Notes: generated by a model from the letters alone, not told the origin. A stretch of DNA of 64,000 nucleotides from JAILLW01 sp045640525 (GCA_045640525.1 JAZUFE010000025.1:1-64000), one strand, 5' to 3'; positions 43,929-54,501 are shown, counted from the stretch's first letter. Numbers and translations are program-made.

Positions 43929-45812
43929 TCACTGTGTATCCTGCTCCTTGAAATTGTAGGTCGATACTATCTTCTTCACCAACGGCCTTATATCTTTGGC
44001 CTCGTTCTTGGATTCTTCCTTAAGCTCCTTCAAAATCTTGAAGAAATCGTCCTCGTCAAGTTCTATGGGTTTGGCGATAAAGATAGATTTATTCTCGGTA
44101 GCCGTAAGTCCCTCCTCCGACATCAGAAGTTCTTCATAGAGTTTCTCACCTGGACGAAGCCCTGTGAATTCTATTTTGATATCCTCGTCAACACGATAGC
44201 CCGACAGTCTGATAAGGTTTCTGGCCAAATCCAAGATTTTAACCGGTTTGCCCATATCAAGAACGAATATTTCACCGCCTTTGGCATAAGCTCCGGCCTG
44301 AAGAACCAGACTTACAGCTTCGGGAATAGTCATGAAGTATCTGATAATGTCAGGATGCGTAACCGTTACCGGACCGCCCGCCATAATCTGCTTCTTAAAC
44401 AGCGGTATAACCGAACCGTTCGAACCCAAAACATTACCGAATCTGACCGCTACGAATTCCGTATCGTAATGCTTGTTAAAGGTCTGGATTATCATCTCGC
44501 ATATACGTTTGGAAGCACCCATAATATTGGTCGGATTAACCGCCTTATCGGTACTTATCATAACGAAACGTTTAACTCCGTTCATGGCTGCTGCCTGAGC
44601 TGTTTTCCATGTACCGAATACGTTATTCTTGATAGCCTCGTTGGGGCTTGTTTCCATCAAAGGAACATGCTTATGAGCAGCCGCATGATATACAATATCA
44701 GGCTTGTACACTTCGAATATTCTGTTCATTCTATTGGTATTTCTAACAGAAGCTATAAGCACTGTCAAATTAAGATCGGGATATGCTATCTTTAATTCCT
44801 GCTGAACATCGTATGCGGAATTTTCATATATATCCACTAAAATCAGTTGCTTGGGTCTGTGCGATGCAATCTGACGACACAGCTCCGAACCTATAGAACC
44901 GCCACCGCCCGTTACAAGTATTACCTTATCCTGAACATAGCCTAAAATGGAATCCAAATTGACTTCTATGGGATCGCGTCCGAGCAGGTCCTCTACTTCA
45001 ACATCACGCAGTTTGGCTACCGATACTTCACCGTTAACAAGCTGATACATTCCGGGAAGTGAACGAAGCTTACAGTTGGTTTCCTTACAAATATCGAGTA
45101 TCTCCGATATCGTTGCTCTGCTTGCAGACGGCATCGCTACGATGATTTCATCTATTTCGTAAAGGTCGGCGCACTCGATAATCTTCTCTCTTCCGCCAAC
45201 CACTTTAATTCCCTGAATAAATCTGCCTGCCTTACCGGGATCGTCATCGATAATGCATCGAATAACCATGGTTGAGAAGTTGGAATTGACTATCTCTTTA
45301 ACTATGGCATTGGCAGCCTCACCGGCGCCGATAATCATTACCGAAATTGTGTTCTTCTTATTCTGATTACGATGCTTGTAACTTCTCAAAAATCTATACG
45401 AGAATCGGCTTACAAACAGGAGACTCAGCAAGCAGAACATATACAGGAAGTAGTATGAAAAAGGTACCGCCTGATAGCCTTTGACTCTAAAGAACTGCAG
45501 ACCCACCGCCTGTACAACCGTAGATATTACGCTCGATATAACTATGTTCTGGAGCTCCGTCTCACCCGCAAAGGCCCAAAGCGAACTATACATTTTGAAT
45601 ATGTACAGAACAACAATGGTCAAAACGATACTAAACGGAAGGAATCTCCAAATCGGAGTAAGGAAATAATCCGGTACTTCGTTGAAATCAAAATTGAATC
45701 TCATCAGCAACGCCAAAAAGCTTGCCGCAATAACACTGATAATATCGTAAATTATCAACGCCGTTCTTCTATAAAATTTCTTAACATCAAAAACCTTTTT
45801 AACAGTGTTCAT
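43929..45812 (-). CDS. CapD/PglF/WbpM-like nucleotide-sugar 4,6-dehydratase
   Basis: About 627 aa from the ATG at 45812 (a TTG at 45836 also fits). Four N-terminal membrane helices, a CoA-binding-like Rossmann domain (SVMIIGAGEAANAI), then the catalytic Rossmann domain with VTGGGGSIGSELCRQI and MISTDKAVNPTNIMGASKR, where Met replaces the usual Tyr as in WbpM/PglF. It converts UDP-GlcNAc to the 4-keto-6-deoxy sugar. That intermediate can lead to QuiNAc, FucNAc or diamino sugars; an aminotransferase of suitable type is at 53326. Confidence 0.9.
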   Translation of the reverse strand: MNTVKKVFDVKKFYRRTALIIYDIISVIAASFLALLMRFNFDFNEVPDYFLTPIWRFLPFSIVLTIVVLYIFKMYSSLWAFAGETELQNIVISSVISTVVQAVGLQFFRVKGYQAVPFSYYFLYMFCLLSLLFVSRFSYRFLRSYKHRNQNKKNTISVMIIGAGEAANAIVKEIVNSNFSTMVIRCIIDDDPGKAGRFIQGIKVVGGREKIIECADLYEIDEIIVAMPSASRATISEILDICKETNCKLRSLPGMYQLVNGEVSVAKLRDVEVEDLLGRDPIEVNLDSILGYVQDKVILVTGGGGSIGSELCRQIASHRPKQLILVDIYENSAYDVQQELKIAYPDLNLTVLIASVRNTNRMNRIFEVYKPDIVYHAAAHKHVPLMETSPNEAIKNNVFGTWKTAQAAAMNGVKRFVMISTDKAVNPTNIMGASKRICEMIIQTFNKHYDTEFVAVRFGNVLGSNGSVIPLFKKQIMAGGPVTVTHPDIIRYFMTIPEAVSLVLQAGAYAKGGEIFVLDMGKPVKILDLARNLIRLSGYRVDEDIKIEFTGLRPGEKLYEELLMSEEGLTATENKSIFIAKPIELDEDDFFKILKELKEESKNEAKDIRPLVKKIVSTYNFKEQDTQ

Positions 45813-48483
45813 CTTCTGTCTGCTCACTTCTACCAAATAATAATGGGATTATGGTAAGCCATAACACGAATGCCATCGGATGACTTAAGTGATATGTCCA
45901 CTCAACAACTCCCGCAACCGCAAAAGAAAGAAGCACGACCGCGGTCAAAATCTTCTGCGGAGCATCAAAACGATTCTTCTTATAATAACCTATTGCAAGA
46001 ATAAATGTAACCACACCGAATACAATAAATATAACAGCGGTAGGAATACCGTGGTCAAAAGCAACCTGCAAATATACATCATGCGCATGAGTTGCCTCGG
46101 AACCATCCTGAAGAATAGCTCCCATACCGTCATGTCCTGTCATATTCAGCTGCTCAAGATATGACTTGTATATATCAATTCTTCCGTTGGTGTAATCAAC
46201 CGGTTGCTTGGCCTCTTCTTCGGCGGCCCACATTTCTTCATATTCTTCTATCGATATTTCGTAGTCATCATCATTTCCGGTATATGTACCGTTCTCCTTG
46301 GCCTGTTCAATAGCTGCTTCAACTCTCTCGCCTCCGGCACCGTTGTACATACTAAGAAGCTCCGAATCTTCATCAATCGGCGTATCAAGCTGCTCGTCGG
46401 TTAAATCATACTTCTTAAAATCATAGTATCCTCTCGTAATAAGCGCTTCCGGAGTTTCATGATACTCATTAAAGTCATACACCTCTTCGTCATAGAAAAC
46501 AAATGTATTTTCATCAATGCCCAGCATTTTTGATAAGAATACCTCCGTAAATCTTCCTACGGTAATGTAATCATCATCATTAAGCTTGTGACCTCGCAAA
46601 AGATCATCCGAGAATTGATCTATATCAAATACATAAGGGTCCGATACAAGGCACGGAACGGTTCTTTGAAGCTCAAATATCGTAACAAATGTCATCACGG
46701 TAACCAAAATCATCCATCCCAAAGATTTCAATGCCAGCTTGCAATATGATAATCCGGTTCCGAAAAGCAGAATTATCAGTGTAAAAGCAAACGCAACCAC
46801 AATCGCAAATATTGCGGTTCTTGCCATTGTAAATGCAGAATATGTCACAACCGCCCCAAAGAACAGGAACTCTTTCCAAAGAAGTTTGAGCTTGGGAGCT
46901 GCAACAACCACACCCTTGCCGTTTTCGTCCTTATCCATACAGGTCTTTCTGATTTTTGAAACAAGCGCCGTCATGGCAACAGCCATAACCATTGTCATAT
47001 ATGTTGCGGTGATTGTAGATGTATGAAAACAATGTGTAAATCTGATTCCGTTAAGATTATCAAAAGGTCTGTACATCAAAACCCATATCGTCGAAAGAAC
47101 GAAATGCAGTTCAACTCCGCGAATCACGTTATCGATGAAATTCTTCTTTTTGTTCCAAAATCCAAGATTAAGTATTATCAAAGTAAATACCACTGCCAGA
47201 GTCACCGTCCACCATCTGGTGTTTCTGAAAATGATAATCATTGCAAAATACACTGCAATTATCAAAGCGTATCCAACATTGAATCGCGACATCTTCTTTT
47301 GGATAAGGCACTTAATTGTTCTGATAAGAATCAGTCCCAGCAAAGCAGCAACGAATACGTTGCCTTTAACTACGAATCTGTCCGCCTCGGACATCTCCTC
47401 CGTTATGTGTGAATTGTAATACAACACTCCCGCTATAGCCGCTACGATTACGTAAGCGAGGTTGTACCAATTAACTATCTCTTTAACCTCAAACATGGTT
47501 ATTATAATAAGCGCAACCCAAATCATCTGCTTTCGCTCGGCAACATAGTGGTCTATATCATAAAATCCCGAAACATACTCACAGCATGACGATATAGCAC
47601 CCATAATGGCTATCGACTGCAAAAAATCGGGAATATGACTCACTATATAGTCACGGTTAAAATATGACTGTACGCCATCATAATTGTGATTGACGATATA
47701 CCAAAGAATAGCACCCAAAAATACCGTTCCGATACAGGCCACCGTCTTATCAAGAGTATAGGGCGTGACTTTGCCTGCAAAGATAAACACAAAGCAAGTC
47801 ACCGTCAAAAGAATAATAAGCGGATTGCAGACAGCCTTCAACGCTTTCTGTACCGTATAGAATTTGTCCCTTTTTTCATCCTTGAAAACAAGATGCGTAA
47901 GAGAAAGCAGTACTGCCGCTGCCAATATCACAATACCGATGAACAGAAGCGATGAAACCTTGTTAAGCGGTTGAATATAGTTATAATCCATGACTATGTT
48001 ACGACCTTCAAGAAGAACATCATCATAGTATGACATGGCCAGAATCCCCGAATCGGGTTGCCATGCTTCTTCGGCTAAATACAATGACTTAACCGTATCA
48101 AACTTAAGGAAATATACATCTCCGACCACAAGGTCGACATCCATTTCAAACTCGGCCTTACCTGACACTCCTGTCATAACTTTGGATTCATCGGCAAGTA
48201 TTCTTCCTTGTCCGTCGACAAGTTTAAGCCACAATTTGTCCGAACCCGAACCTTCCTTGACGTACAAAGATATACTGTCGATATGATCGTAATCTGCAAC
48301 AAATGCCTGCATTGCAGAATGCTTGTAGTTGATAACTCCCGTATACTCTTCCGTAACACGCGGAGTCACCTTCTCGATATTCGACTTAAATACCCGGCAA
48401 GGATACACCAAAAAAATCAAGGTGACTGCAAGTATCAAAATCACTGTCTTAATGATTGTGCTCAAATTGACTGTTTTTCTCAT
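45799..48483 (-). CDS. O-antigen ligase/polymerase-like membrane protein
   Basis: 894 aa. One N-terminal helix, an outer domain of about 130 residues (VTEEYTGVINYKHSAMQAFV...), at least a dozen helices, a large acidic outer loop of about 170 residues (DDYEISIEEYEEMWAAEEEA), and the Wzy_C-type end HAHDVYLQVAFDHGIPTAV. The late His-rich motif and big periplasm-side loop are typical of O-antigen ligases and polymerases. It may polymerise the repeats or ligate the chain to a cell-wall or lipid acceptor. It is the only protein of this type recognised in the window. Confidence 0.78.
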   Translation of the reverse strand: MRKTVNLSTIIKTVILILAVTLIFLVYPCRVFKSNIEKVTPRVTEEYTGVINYKHSAMQAFVADYDHIDSISLYVKEGSGSDKLWLKLVDGQGRILADESKVMTGVSGKAEFEMDVDLVVGDVYFLKFDTVKSLYLAEEAWQPDSGILAMSYYDDVLLEGRNIVMDYNYIQPLNKVSSLLFIGIVILAAAVLLSLTHLVFKDEKRDKFYTVQKALKAVCNPLIILLTVTCFVFIFAGKVTPYTLDKTVACIGTVFLGAILWYIVNHNYDGVQSYFNRDYIVSHIPDFLQSIAIMGAISSCCEYVSGFYDIDHYVAERKQMIWVALIIITMFEVKEIVNWYNLAYVIVAAIAGVLYYNSHITEEMSEADRFVVKGNVFVAALLGLILIRTIKCLIQKKMSRFNVGYALIIAVYFAMIIIFRNTRWWTVTLAVVFTLIILNLGFWNKKKNFIDNVIRGVELHFVLSTIWVLMYRPFDNLNGIRFTHCFHTSTITATYMTMVMAVAMTALVSKIRKTCMDKDENGKGVVVAAPKLKLLWKEFLFFGAVVTYSAFTMARTAIFAIVVAFAFTLIILLFGTGLSYCKLALKSLGWMILVTVMTFVTIFELQRTVPCLVSDPYVFDIDQFSDDLLRGHKLNDDDYITVGRFTEVFLSKMLGIDENTFVFYDEEVYDFNEYHETPEALITRGYYDFKKYDLTDEQLDTPIDEDSELLSMYNGAGGERVEAAIEQAKENGTYTGNDDDYEISIEEYEEMWAAEEEAKQPVDYTNGRIDIYKSYLEQLNMTGHDGMGAILQDGSEATHAHDVYLQVAFDHGIPTAVIFIVFGVVTFILAIGYYKKNRFDAPQKILTAVVLLSFAVAGVVEWTYHLSHPMAFVLWLTIIPLLFGRSEQTEDEHC

Positions 48484-48524
48484 TACTTATCTCTTTCCAA
48501 ATTCGTATAATAATGTGTTTCAAA

Positions 48525-50171
48525 CTACTGCATTTTGGGTTTGGAACTAAAAATCCGTATCATCAGCATAGGTACAAACACCCACAGATAAAACTCGTAT
48601 CTGACAAGACTTATCGGTCCGATCAAACATGTTGCTATCACCGTCAAAGGAAGTATATATTCCATAATGCCGTTGCTCTCACTTCGGCTGACTTTGTAAC
48701 CGATTAAAAGTATAAATACCCAAAGCATGAATCCCGGCGACAAAAGAAGGCTCGCTACCGGAATCTTCTGCGCGGTTACATCAAGTGATAACCACCTGTA
48801 TACATCATCAATCACCGGTAATATCGGCTCTCTGTAAGCGGGCGGTTCAGCTTCATATCCAAAATATGAACTGTCGCCGTATGTATAAGTGAACATTTCA
48901 TGATCTTGATAACCGTCTATCAAAGCTCCCGGGTAATACAGACCGTAGCTTGTCATAACCCAGGCATTAATGTATGCCGCAGGATGCTTAACTCCGAGCT
49001 TAAGCCACATTCCGAGAAATCCGAATCTGTCATTCAGATATTCGTCTTCGTTAAATTCTATCTTTACCGTATCGGAGCACTTGGGTGCGTAGCGCTTCAT
49101 TGCCTGAGTCGGTATATATCTTGAAAGTGTATCAATTTCATCCTGCTCCAGACATTCCTTGTCAAAACTGTAAAGTCTCGACACCTGTTGAATGGGAACC
49201 GTCAATATCTCCCTGTGACCTACACTTGCCGCATTTGTTGCATTAAGCAATGTCGTGTTAATCACGAAATACAATATTATTGCAACTACACCGACCGTAC
49301 CAAAACGCGCAACATATCGATTTCGATTCGCACCTTCTTCGGCATTTGATCCATATCTTTTAAACAGATATACAATCGAAATTATAAGATAAACGGCAAA
49401 TGCATATACACCGTTGTTTCGCATCAGCATCATTCCCGTCAGGGAAATTATCAATATCGCAATATTTCTGATTCTGTGTTCACTCCAAAACCTTTCGGGG
49501 TCCTTGTAGAAAAATCCAAGCTGTATGACCGAACACAGCAAAAACGCTCCGAATACCCCATCCTTGGAAGAACACAACGAATACATCGTAAGTACCGGAA
49601 AAGCTCCAAGATAAATACTAAGGAGAATAACTCCGACTCTTCCGAGTCCTTCATCCTTTAAAGCCTTAACCAAGTATCCAAAGGCTATGGCAATAATCGT
49701 CATTTGAAACAAAATGAATGCGGCTACCGCCAAATTATAATCATCCGTAAATTTGTGTACAGCCTGCGCTATGCCTCCCATGGAAAGTACATGAAGCATA
49801 GGATGCTGATTATTAAAGCTTCTGGTTATTGTTTCCATCAGCTCATCCTGCGCATCGTAACAGAAAAATCCGGGATAAACTCCCAAAAACACCACGAAAT
49901 TCAATGCCCAGATTATAATTGTCGAAACAAGCCATGTATGCTTAATTTCCCGCCCATTATCTGCTCTCTTGACAATTCTGTCAAACCAAAGCCACAGGAA
50001 ATTAATCACTATATACGAAACGGCAGTTCCCACAACGAATACAATGTATGTCCAAATCGATGAGAATTTAATCTCTCCGAAATGTTCCGCACAATATCCC
50101 AGTACGCATGCCAAAGATAAAAATATACTGATTATTAAATTGGCTAAACTAAATTGAATCACTTTCTTCAT
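48525..50171 (-). CDS. DUF6020 family polytopic membrane protein
   Basis: 548 aa from the ATG at 50171 (a TTG at 50186 would add five residues). About twelve helices. The first large loop reads YPGFFCYDAQDELMETITRSFNNQHPMLHV, the conserved DUF6020 signature. Such proteins are presumed GT-C-like and live in cell-surface glycan loci of Firmicutes. It follows the GT2 polyprenyl-phosphate sugar synthase at 50149 closely and could use its product. Confidence 0.72.
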   Translation of the reverse strand: MKKVIQFSLANLIISIFLSLACVLGYCAEHFGEIKFSSIWTYIVFVVGTAVSYIVINFLWLWFDRIVKRADNGREIKHTWLVSTIIIWALNFVVFLGVYPGFFCYDAQDELMETITRSFNNQHPMLHVLSMGGIAQAVHKFTDDYNLAVAAFILFQMTIIAIAFGYLVKALKDEGLGRVGVILLSIYLGAFPVLTMYSLCSSKDGVFGAFLLCSVIQLGFFYKDPERFWSEHRIRNIAILIISLTGMMLMRNNGVYAFAVYLIISIVYLFKRYGSNAEEGANRNRYVARFGTVGVVAIILYFVINTTLLNATNAASVGHREILTVPIQQVSRLYSFDKECLEQDEIDTLSRYIPTQAMKRYAPKCSDTVKIEFNEDEYLNDRFGFLGMWLKLGVKHPAAYINAWVMTSYGLYYPGALIDGYQDHEMFTYTYGDSSYFGYEAEPPAYREPILPVIDDVYRWLSLDVTAQKIPVASLLLSPGFMLWVFILLIGYKVSRSESNGIMEYILPLTVIATCLIGPISLVRYEFYLWVFVPMLMIRIFSSKPKMQ

Positions 50172-51093
50172 CTGTACGCTTGGCAATTACATACTGCGGA
50201 GAATTATTCATGGAAATGTACATACGTCCGAGATATTCTCCGACCATTCCCATCATAAGCAGAATCAATCCACTCATAAAAACTATCACACTCATCAATG
50301 CTGCAAAACCCGCTACCTGACCGTCTACATCAAGGAACAGTTTCTTAATGATGGTGTAGATACCATACAAAAATCCCACAAGAGCCGCAACCGATCCGAT
50401 AAATGTTGCTATTCGAAGCGGCTTAACCGAAAATGCGGTAAAACCGTTAAACCAAAGCGACATAAGCTTGCCGAACGTATATCCGGACTGACCTATTTCC
50501 CGGTTTCTGTGATTAACATCAACATTGATTACATTCTTGGTGGTTCGTAATACCAATCCTATAAGATAAGGATAAGCATATGTATATTTAACCATCTCAT
50601 CAACTACGAATCTTCTTGCTGCAAAGTATGAAGAAACGTAAAGATTCTTGGGTTTTCCAAGCATAATTCTGGTCATTCTTTCATTTACCCGCGAACCGAA
50701 GTTACGAAATAAGCTGTGTTTCTTGTGAGTATATTTGGCATATACGACATCCGCACCACTTTTGATTCCGTCAAGAAGTTTACCCACTTCGTTGGCCGGG
50801 GTCTGTCCGTCATCATCAAGACATACTACGATGTCACCGCTCACCTGATTAAGACCTGCCATCAGAGCCGAATGTTGACCGAAATTTTTGGCAAGTGAAA
50901 AACCTTTGATATTATCATTGGCCCTGGCAAGTTCGCAAATTGTGACATAAGTGTCATCCGGTGAACAGTCATTCACCAGAATAACTTCATAATCGTATTC
51001 GGGCATTCCCTTCATGGTATCTTTGATTTCCTCAATGACCGTCGGAAGTGTCCGGGTTGAACAATAACATGGAATTACGAAACTAATCTTCAT
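50149..51093 (-). CDS. GT2 polyprenyl-phosphate sugar synthase (GtrB/ArnC-like)
   Basis: 314 aa: GT-A domain (ISFVIPCYCSTRTLPTVI, LVNDCSPDDT, CLDDDGQTP metal site), two C-terminal membrane helices (about 230-290), and an acidic tail. This is the GtrB/ArnC plan of enzymes that make undecaprenyl-phosphate-linked sugars. It provides a second lipid-phosphate donor besides the one from 38215. Its start overlaps the GNAT gene by 11 bp. Confidence 0.88.
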   Translation of the reverse strand: MKISFVIPCYCSTRTLPTVIEEIKDTMKGMPEYDYEVILVNDCSPDDTYVTICELARANDNIKGFSLAKNFGQHSALMAGLNQVSGDIVVCLDDDGQTPANEVGKLLDGIKSGADVVYAKYTHKKHSLFRNFGSRVNERMTRIMLGKPKNLYVSSYFAARRFVVDEMVKYTYAYPYLIGLVLRTTKNVINVDVNHRNREIGQSGYTFGKLMSLWFNGFTAFSVKPLRIATFIGSVAALVGFLYGIYTIIKKLFLDVDGQVAGFAALMSVIVFMSGLILLMMGMVGEYLGRMYISMNNSPQYVIAKRTDEESDSI

Positions 51094-51574
51094 TCAATTT
51101 CCTCTCCATAAACTGTATTCCGTCTTCTTGGTATGTATCTTCAAATCCGCACGCAACATATGTCTTGTGTGCTATGGTATTTTCCTTCCTTAAGCGAAGC
51201 AGAAGCTTCTTCAATTTAAGTTCGTTCCCGGCATAATCTATCATCATACGGCATGCTTCCGTTCCAAAGCCTAATCCGTGTGCATTTTCTTCTCCTATAA
51301 AGATACCGTACTCCGCACTGCCCTTTTGCACATCCACATTCCGAAGATATACGCTTCCGATTGCCTCGTCAATATCTTTTCGATGAATGATAAACTGATG
51401 AACCAATCCCGTGGCCACTTTATCTTTAAGCCACTTTCGATGAATTTCCGGTGTCAGAGGATTCCGGTCTATAAAATTGTTCATGATAAAATCTCGGTTT
51501 CTCCACTTGACTACCAAGTCTGTATCTTTATCCTCAATGGAAGTAAGGTATATCTTAGTTCCCGTTAACTTCAT
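51083..51574 (-). CDS. GNAT-family N-acetyltransferase
   Basis: About 163 aa from the ATG at 51574 (a TTG at 51583 is possible). RimJ/RimL-like GNAT: IYLTSIEDKDTDLVVKWRN, GSAEYGIFIGEENAHGLGFGTEA with the acetyl-CoA loop, and LRLRKENTIAHKTYVACGFE. This is the style of enzymes that acetylate 4-amino sugars in glycan loci (PseH/WecD-type role). The WecE-like aminotransferase is two genes upstream, so it may N-acetylate that product. Confidence 0.78.
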   Translation of the reverse strand: MKLTGTKIYLTSIEDKDTDLVVKWRNRDFIMNNFIDRNPLTPEIHRKWLKDKVATGLVHQFIIHRKDIDEAIGSVYLRNVDVQKGSAEYGIFIGEENAHGLGFGTEACRMMIDYAGNELKLKKLLLRLRKENTIAHKTYVACGFEDTYQEDGIQFMERKLNED

Positions 51575-53333
51575 ATATTTCAAATACTCCGCCTAATTCC
51601 TCTACTTGATCCAGTTCGATTTCTATATCTTTATACTTATAATAATCCGTAAGCCATGCCGTACTTCGCGTCTTGTCGGTTACATAGAATACGTTATCCT
51701 CAAGCAGTCCCTCTTCCTGTGTCAAAATATTGAATTTCGACTCTTTCAGTGCCTCGATGGGGCTATGAGTATACCATCCGCCCAACGTGTTGAAGTTGGA
51801 TTTGTCAATGCCTGCTGCCTTCCCGAAAATCTTTTCGGAATATGAAACCGTCGAATATACATCCGTCATATAGTAATTCGACGGATGCTCTGCCGCATAA
51901 AGATATAAGTCCTCATAAGCTGCATTGATTTCACATCTTTGGCTTTGCTCCCTGCCAAGTTCCCGATAAGCGTTCGGTATAATCAGGCCGAAAAATACTA
52001 TGCTGCAGGTCGCCGGTACAATAAGGAGTTTCTCCTTGAGTTCTTTCTCCAGGTCTTCACCGACAAGCCAAAACAAGAACCCGAGCAGAACACTCATCTC
52101 GACAAAATAGAGCGAATGTGTAATTCGATCCGGCATTCTGTTGCCCATCATCATGTATATCCAAATCAGTGTTCTTCCAACGAACAAAACCGCAATATCC
52201 AAAATACCCAAATATCTTTTGGCTCTAAAAAGAAGAACCAGCGGAAGGATGTATAGCACAAGTCCGATCAGATTATAAGGATAATCCGAACCGGGCGCCT
52301 CACCGTCATGCGTTATACGATATAAATACAGGCGCAGATTATCCTTCAAAGAAGTGGTGAAATCCGCTGCTTTCGGATTGCTTTGGTTGGCATACCCGGC
52401 CACCTGCCAAATCGTATCCGAAGTTATATTGTCATCTATACCGAAGTTATAATTTTCAAGAAGAGCTTCCTCTTCTTTCGAAAGATTGATACTGTCATAA
52501 AACTCACGATTTTCTTCGTAGGACGGTATTACCTGAAAATCATATAATTCCGTTCTGGCATCAAAGAAGTCCGTAAAGTATCTCCAATCATCGGAAGAAT
52601 ACGCCATACCGTTAATTCCGAGAGCTATGAGCATACTTCCGACAATAACCGCAAGCATACAACCGTGTTTAATCAATTTGCGGCACACTGCACTTTTGAC
52701 CTTCGCAGTTACCGATGCTTCCGATTTATCAAATGTAAATTTAATTAATACAGCAACCAGCACGTACGGAAGCATCAAAAGCATCATCTCCGAGCGAAGA
52801 TTGAATGCAACAAAGATAATCACTATTGAAGGAACACTCTGCTTCAAATACTCCTTGGGTGTACAGTCTGTGTTCTGTGCGATTATCCAAAGTATTGCGG
52901 CTCCTGCCATCAGGGCCACAGTGAACGTATATTGAATGTTAACAAGATGATTGAATGCCAAAACCGCCAAAATTATTGCTTCGAATATGGCAGTAACCAC
53001 CTTGACCAAAGTTCGTACATCACTTTTTAAAAGTTCAAGGCTTCTGTTCAAAATAACAGCCATCGAGCCGTACTGGAACACTATAAGGAGTATTCCGTAC
53101 CACGGAACTGCCGGTAATATCCTGTACATGGTGCTTACAACAATTCCGAAAAGCCAGAGGTTTTGATTGTTCCTTGAACTTGGTTCTCCAAGATACGCTC
53201 CCGAAAGTATGTCCTTAATCAAAACATCATCGTTAAGGTCATAGAAGTAGTCGAAAAAGACTCCCATAATAAGCGCCGTAACCAAGGTAACCGCTATGGC
53301 AATTATCCAGTTGATTCGCTTATCTTTATTCAT
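51555..53333 (-). CDS. Polytopic membrane protein of unknown family
   Basis: 592 aa from the ATG at 53333 (a TTG at 53375 is less likely). About ten helices, first-loop DYFYDLNDDVLIKDILSGAYLGEP, and a long C-terminal outer segment with YYMTDVYSTVSYSEKIFG. The acidic first loop fits a GT-C-like enzyme, but I do not recognise the family. It overlaps the aminotransferase gene by 8 bp and the GNAT gene by about 20-30 bp, so it is translated with them. Confidence 0.6.
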   Translation of the reverse strand: MNKDKRINWIIAIAVTLVTALIMGVFFDYFYDLNDDVLIKDILSGAYLGEPSSRNNQNLWLFGIVVSTMYRILPAVPWYGILLIVFQYGSMAVILNRSLELLKSDVRTLVKVVTAIFEAIILAVLAFNHLVNIQYTFTVALMAGAAILWIIAQNTDCTPKEYLKQSVPSIVIIFVAFNLRSEMMLLMLPYVLVAVLIKFTFDKSEASVTAKVKSAVCRKLIKHGCMLAVIVGSMLIALGINGMAYSSDDWRYFTDFFDARTELYDFQVIPSYEENREFYDSINLSKEEEALLENYNFGIDDNITSDTIWQVAGYANQSNPKAADFTTSLKDNLRLYLYRITHDGEAPGSDYPYNLIGLVLYILPLVLLFRAKRYLGILDIAVLFVGRTLIWIYMMMGNRMPDRITHSLYFVEMSVLLGFLFWLVGEDLEKELKEKLLIVPATCSIVFFGLIIPNAYRELGREQSQRCEINAAYEDLYLYAAEHPSNYYMTDVYSTVSYSEKIFGKAAGIDKSNFNTLGGWYTHSPIEALKESKFNILTQEEGLLEDNVFYVTDKTRSTAWLTDYYKYKDIEIELDQVEELGGVFEIYEVNGN

Positions 53334-54453
53334 AAAACTCTTTAACTTTTGAAATAATGTACTCGGTATCCTCAACCGAAAGTGTGTAGAACAGCGGCAA
53401 TCTTACAAGTCTCTCCGATTCTTTGGTAGTATATTCGTCCTCGCCGTCGAATCTTCCGAATTTGGCACCTGCCGGTGCATCATGAAGCGGTATGTAATGG
53501 AAGACCGTCAGAATGTCAGCCTCTTTCATAAAATCAATGAATTTGGTTCTCTCGGTCAAATCCCGACACTTGATATAGAACATATGCGCATTGTGCACCG
53601 CATAATCCGGTACATACGGAAGTTCTATCCTGCCTGCCTCTTCAAGAGGTTTAAACGCTTCATAATATCTGTTCCATCTGTCAAGACGGACATTGTTAAT
53701 CTCATCCGCAATTTCAAGCTGCGCATAAAGATATGCCGCATTCATATCCGAAGGAAGATATGACGAACCAAAATCCTGCCATCTGTACTTATCAACCTGA
53801 CCTCTGTAATACTTACTTCTGTCGGTTCCCTTCTCACGAAGAATTTCAGCCTGTTCTATATACTTGGGATCTTTAATCAGCAAAGCGCCACCCTCACCCA
53901 TTGAATAGTTCTTGGTTTCATGGAAGCTCAAGCAACCGAAATCACCGATAGTTCCGAGTGCCTTGCCCTTGTAAGTACTCATAATACCCTGCGCCGCATC
54001 TTCGACCACAAGAAGATTGTGACGTTTGGCTATATTCATAATTGTATCCATTTCACAGGCAACGCCTGCATAATGAACTACTGCGATAACCTTTGTTTTG
54101 GGAGTTATTGCTCTTTCAATCTTGTTTTCGTCAATATTCATTGTCTTGGGATTAACATCCACAAATACGCATCTGGCGCCACGAAGAACGAAAGCATCGG
54201 CTGTTGAAACAAAGGTATAGGAAGGCATTATTACCTCATCGCCTTCTTTGATATCACACAGCAATGCAGCCATTTCCAATGCATGCGTACAGGAAGTTGT
54301 AAGTAATGCCTTAGCGGTTCCCGTTCTTTCTTCAAGCCATGCATTACACTTCTTGGTGAATTCTCCGTCACCGCAAATATGCATATTCTCAACTGCCTTT
54401 TTAACATATTCCATTTCTTTACCCGTAAAAGGGGGAACATTAAAACGAATCAT
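53326..54453 (-). CDS. wecE: 4-keto-6-deoxysugar aminotransferase (WecE/RffA-like)
   Basis: 375 aa from the ATG at 54453, five bases after GGAG. PLP-dependent DegT/DnrJ/EryC1/StrS enzyme, very close to WecE: IRFNVPPFTGKEMEYV, VIMPSYTFVSTADAFVLRGA, VHYAGVACEMDTIM, EDAAQGIMSTYKGKALGTIG, SFHETKNYS with the PLP Lys181, and FHYIPLH. WecE makes dTDP-4-amino-4,6-dideoxy-galactose from dTDP-4-keto-6-deoxy-glucose. The needed RmlA/RmlB are not in the window, so the substrate must come from elsewhere. A GNAT acetyltransferase gene follows. Confidence 0.9.
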   Translation of the reverse strand: MIRFNVPPFTGKEMEYVKKAVENMHICGDGEFTKKCNAWLEERTGTAKALLTTSCTHALEMAALLCDIKEGDEVIMPSYTFVSTADAFVLRGARCVFVDVNPKTMNIDENKIERAITPKTKVIAVVHYAGVACEMDTIMNIAKRHNLLVVEDAAQGIMSTYKGKALGTIGDFGCLSFHETKNYSMGEGGALLIKDPKYIEQAEILREKGTDRSKYYRGQVDKYRWQDFGSSYLPSDMNAAYLYAQLEIADEINNVRLDRWNRYYEAFKPLEEAGRIELPYVPDYAVHNAHMFYIKCRDLTERTKFIDFMKEADILTVFHYIPLHDAPAGAKFGRFDGEDEYTTKESERLVRLPLFYTLSVEDTEYIISKVKEFYE

Positions 54454-54501
54454 TTTCTCTCCTTTTTGAAACATCAACAATCATTTTGATGATTCACATT
54501 C

